A DNA stretch of 6,124 bases, from contig JAEZCD010000101.1 in the NCBI GenBank assembly GCA_023430145.1, forward strand, positions 1 to 6,124, given 5' to 3'. Position 1 is the stretch's first letter. Every line of letters begins with the position of its first letter. The translations under genes and the position numbers were made by a program. A model generated the notes under the pieces. That model ran no database searches and was not told the origin of the DNA. It saw only the letters and a list, made by a program, of their open reading frames with translations. Below are positions 4,525 through 6,124 of the stretch, piece by piece. Origin of the DNA: Pseudomonadota bacterium (lineage in GTDB: Bacteria > Pseudomonadota > Alphaproteobacteria > Rhizobiales > Methylopilaceae).

Positions 4525-5310
4525 TCACGGGGCGGGGACATCCCTCGCTGCACGATCGATCACGTCGGCGACCGCCTTAGGCTGCGTCATGAAGACGGCA
4601 TGGCTGGCTGGAACCTCTGTGACGGTTGCGCCGATGCGCTCCGCCATCCTGCGCAGCATCCGTCCGTCGAACGCCTTGTCCTCTGTGGCGATCACGGCCC
4701 AGCTCGGCTTCGTTCGCCAGGCCGCGTTCGTCAGCTTCGTGCCGAAGACCGACATGGCGATCGGGACCTGCGAGTCGCGCAGGAACGCCGCATCCGCATC
4801 GCTCGCGTCGGCGGCGAAGCCGGCCTTGAAGCTCTCCGGCTGGATGAACCCGAACCCGTCCGGGCCGGTCTCGATGACGAATTCCGGCGGCGTCTGGAAG
4901 CCCGCATACTGCTCGGCCGTGGTCTCCCCCGCGTCCGGCGACAGAGCAGAGACGTAGACGAGCCCGACGACATCGGGATGGACGCCCGCCTCGGTGATCA
5001 CCGTCCCGCCCCAGGAATGCCCGACGAGGATCGTCGGTCCCTTCATGCGGTCCAGCACCCGCCGCGTCGCGGCGACGTCGTCGGCGAGCGAGGTGAGCGG
5101 GTTCTGCACGATCGCCACCCGATAACCGCGCGCGGACAGAGCGTCATAGACGCCCCGCCAGCCCGAGCCGTCCGCGAATGCACCATGCACCAGCACCACG
5201 TTCCGGACGGGTTGGCTTTGCGGGATGGACTCGGCCGAATGCGCAAGCGGCACCGAGGCGAGCGTCGCCGCGGCGACCAGGGATGCGAGGTGCTTGGCTT
5301 TCGTGCTCAT
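4525..5310 (-). CDS. Exported alpha/beta hydrolase (EstC/hydroxynitrile-lyase-like)
   Basis: This encodes 261 residues. A signal peptide covers about residues 1-26 (MSTKAK, an Ala/Leu/Val core, then AHSA before ESI). The mature part is a single alpha/beta-hydrolase domain: VHGAFADGSGW at 41-51 with the oxyanion His42-Gly43, the nucleophile elbow GHSWGG at 97-102 with Ser99, a likely acid Asp211 in IATEDKAF, and His237 in PASHAVF. The HGAFADGSGW signature marks the subgroup annotated as alpha/beta hydrolase or salicylate-esterase/EstC-like, related to plant esterases and hydroxynitrile lyases. Substrate is unknown; ester or peroxy-ester hydrolysis would be inference. The start is supported by GGAG 7 bases before the ATG at 5310. 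It is divergent from the OhrR-type regulator, with 140 bases between their starts holding two matching operator-like boxes, so it is probably that regulator's target. It would be transcribed alone. Confidence 0.9.
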   Translation of the reverse strand: MSTKAKHLASLVAAATLASVPLAHSAESIPQSQPVRNVVLVHGAFADGSGWRGVYDALSARGYRVAIVQNPLTSLADDVAATRRVLDRMKGPTILVGHSWGGTVITEAGVHPDVVGLVYVSALSPDAGETTAEQYAGFQTPPEFVIETGPDGFGFIQPESFKAGFAADASDADAAFLRDSQVPIAMSVFGTKLTNAAWRTKPSWAVIATEDKAFDGRMLRRMAERIGATVTEVPASHAVFMTQPKAVADVIDRAARDVPAP

Positions 5311-5341
5311 GACGTCACTCCGTTTGATGCTGCGACATTTA

Positions 5342-5355
5342 TTATTGCGATATCA
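5342..5355. promoter_or_regulatory. Operator-like box O1 (hydrolase side)
   Basis: TTATTGCGATATCA is nearly identical (13 of 14) to the box at 5396-5409. Its core TATTGCGATA is one base from a perfect palindrome. It lies at the expected transcription start of the hydrolase promoter, where a bound MarR-type dimer would block initiation. The binding protein is inferred to be the adjacent OhrR. Confidence 0.6.
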
Positions 5356-5358
5356 ACC

Positions 5359-5387
5359 CACATAAATGACCCAGCACTCCTTGTCCA
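5359..5387 (-). promoter_or_regulatory. Candidate promoter of the hydrolase gene
   Basis: On the minus strand TGGACA (5387-5382), 17 bases, then TATGTG (5364-5359). The -35 is good and the -10 is weak. The start would fall about 5351-5353, inside box O1, leaving a leader of about 40 bases. It shares its -35 position with the opposite promoter of the regulator. Confidence 0.4.
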
Positions 5388-5410
5388 GAGAAACTTTATC
5401 GCGATATCAT
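5381..5410 (+). promoter_or_regulatory. Candidate promoter of the OhrR-type regulator
   Basis: TTGTCC (5381-5386) and TATCAT (5405-5410) are 18 bases apart, with -10 matching TATAAT at five of six bases. The start would fall near 5417. Box O2 (5396-5409) covers the spacer and -10, the expected layout for autorepression. Confidence 0.5.
5396..5409. promoter_or_regulatory. Operator-like box O2 (regulator side)
   Basis: TTATCGCGATATCA contains the perfect 10-bp palindrome TATCGCGATA (5397-5406) and repeats box O1 with one difference, 54 bases away in the same orientation. It overlaps the -10 box of the regulator's own predicted promoter. Confidence 0.65.
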
Positions 5411-5435
5411 TTTCGTGAGCGGCCATAACGACCGT

Positions 5436-5441
5436 GAGGAG
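5436..5441 (+). promoter_or_regulatory. Ribosome binding site that sets the regulator start
   Basis: GAGGAG lies 9 bases before the ATG at 5451. The in-frame GTG at 5415 has no such site and lies at or before the predicted transcription start, so it is rejected. Confidence 0.75.
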
Positions 5442-5450
5442 CCTTCGACG

Positions 5451-5918
5451 ATGCCACGCAAGACGACCGGCCCGGCCCCGCTCGACGACCAGCTCTGCTA
5501 CGCCATCTACTCGGCCGGCATGGCCATTCAGCGCGTCTACAAGCCCTTGCTCGACGAGCTCGGCCTCACCTATCCGCAATATCTCGTGCTGAACGTGCTC
5601 TGGCGGCGGGACCGGCAGACGGTCGGCGGCATCGCGCAGCAGCTCGCGCTGGAGTCGAGCACGCTCACGCCCCTGCTGAAGCGGCTCGAGGCGGCCGGGC
5701 TCGTCACCCGAGCCCGCAACCCGGTCGACGAGCGGCAGGTGACGGTCGCCCTGACCGACAACGGTCGCGCGCTCCAATCCCGCGCCGGCTGCCTCGCAGA
5801 TGCGCTCCTCGGCGCCGCTGGACAGAGCCCGGCGCGGCTCGGCGAGCTCAACCGAGGCGTCCGAGAGCTTCGGGATGCGATCTATCGGCACGTCGAGGGC
5901 TGGACCTCGCCGCTCTGA
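5451..5918 (+). CDS. ohrR: MarR-family transcription regulator, OhrR type (peroxide-sensing cysteine)
   Basis: This encodes 155 residues. It is a winged-helix MarR-family repressor with strong OhrR hallmarks. LDDQLCYAIYSAG at 11-23 carries the sensing cysteine Cys16, and Tyr20, Tyr30 and Tyr41 (in LTYPQYLVL) stand one position from the Cys15, Tyr19, Tyr29 and Tyr40 of Bacillus subtilis OhrR. The recognition region TVGGIAQQLALESSTLTPLLKRLEAAGLV covers about 58-86, and the wing is RNPVDERQVTVALT at 89-102. A second cysteine, Cys114, in the C-terminal helix suggests a possible 2-Cys mechanism as in Xanthomonas OhrR, where oxidation links two cysteines and releases DNA. It acts in the cytoplasm as a dimer. 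It is divergent from the exported alpha/beta hydrolase rather than next to an ohr peroxidase gene; none is visible in the window. Two near-identical boxes in the 140-base gap suggest repression of both genes, relieved by organic hydroperoxides or a related oxidant. A general MarR annotation is certain; the OhrR subtype is very likely. Confidence 0.88.
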   Translation: MPRKTTGPAPLDDQLCYAIYSAGMAIQRVYKPLLDELGLTYPQYLVLNVLWRRDRQTVGGIAQQLALESSTLTPLLKRLEAAGLVTRARNPVDERQVTVALTDNGRALQSRAGCLADALLGAAGQSPARLGELNRGVRELRDAIYRHVEGWTSPL

Positions 5919-5996
5919 CCACGGCGCACCGCCGCTCGCCGGGAAAGACGAGCCCGCTGCAGCTTTGCGCAGATGGCCGCTTCACTCTGCTTGCGT

Positions 5997-6017
5997 TATA
6001 TGCAGTGGTGCACTGCA
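5997..6017 (+). promoter_or_regulatory. Candidate -10 box and inverted-repeat operator before the last gene
   Basis: TATATG (5997-6002) is a plausible -10 element without a good -35 at the usual distance. It runs into a perfect 7-bp inverted repeat, TGCAGTG-GTG-CACTGCA (6001-6017), whose centre lies where transcription would start. It ends 23 bases before the ATG at 6041. It looks like the site of a dimeric regulator; which one is unknown. Confidence 0.4.
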
Positions 6018-6040
6018 ACATCGCGAGACGAACTCTATCC

Positions 6041-6124
6041 ATGTCGACCCTCGTTCTCGAAGACACCGACTCCCTGGTCGACACTGCGGCGCTGGCCGCC
6101 GATCTCGACCGCGTCGCCGCGGGC
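6041..6124 (+). CDS. N-terminal 28 codons of an unidentified protein (runs off the window)
   Basis: The ATG at 6041 opens a frame to the window end, beginning MSTLVLEDTDSLVDTAALAA and continuing acidic and Ala/Leu-rich, as expected for a cytoplasmic protein starting with a short strand and then a helix. Nearly all third codon positions are G or C. The ribosome site is weak (GAGACGA about 10 bases upstream). No signal peptide is present. The visible part is too short to name a family. The inverted repeat at 6001-6017 is likely its regulatory site, and the 122-base gap after the regulator gene suggests it is a separate transcript. Confidence 0.6.
   Translation, partial: MSTLVLEDTDSLVDTAALAADLDRVAAG

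Noticed and set aside
5310..5317. TGACGTCA palindrome at the hydrolase start codon
   Set aside because: It is 8 bp long, overlaps the start codon and is likely to occur by chance; it is not near the predicted promoter.
3643..5418. Long open frame on the plus strand (about 591 codons) crossing the esterase start, the small secreted gene and the hydrolase
   Set aside because: It overlaps three supported genes and two control regions, has no ribosome site and no family resemblance. It is open only because stop codons are rare at this GC content.

Overview
The window is very GC-rich DNA. Every gene I trust has codon third positions that are almost all G or C. Two sequences match the GGAAC-N16-CGTT type of promoter read by the alphaproteobacterial general-stress sigma factor EcfG, one exactly and one with a single mismatch. 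With an OhrR-type regulator and a ClpP-like periplasmic protein, this points to an alphaproteobacterium, probably Hyphomicrobiales (Rhizobiales). A Methylobacteriaceae-like host is my guess and is not proven. The region reads as ordinary chromosome: one tRNA gene, no transposase, integrase or CRISPR array, and no compositional break.

Layout, left to right: (1) the last codons of a + strand gene (3-83); (2) a small exported ClpP-like protein, + strand (186-614); (3) converging on it, an SDR oxidoreductase of the YghA general-stress type, - strand (628-1482), with a probable EcfG promoter (1534-1558); (4) about 350 bases without a convincing gene but with several inverted repeats; (5) tRNA-Pro(CGG) on + (1874-1950), with a clear promoter and a downstream hairpin; (6) a small exported protein of unknown function, - strand (2088-2471); (7) a hairpin-rich gap (2472-2714); (8) a secreted esterase of the feruloyl-esterase/EsteraseD type, - strand (2715-3917); (9) a divergent intergenic region with repeats and a perfect EcfG promoter feeding a small secreted protein, + strand (4097-4438); (10) an exported alpha/beta hydrolase, - strand (4525-5310), divergent from (11) an OhrR/MarR-family redox regulator, + strand (5451-5918); (12) the first 28 codons of a further + strand gene (6041-6124).

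How the genes may work together: no large operon is visible, and most genes stand alone with their own control region. The theme is envelope and stress. Five of the seven complete protein genes carry signal peptides or a hydrophobic export segment, two appear to be under general-stress control, and one pair is a divergently transcribed redox regulator and hydrolase. In that pair, two near-identical 14-bp boxes sit on back-to-back predicted promoters, a compact candidate switch. The most interesting points are this OhrR-type regulator paired with an exported hydrolase rather than with ohr, and the stress promoter so close to its gene that the message would have almost no leader.
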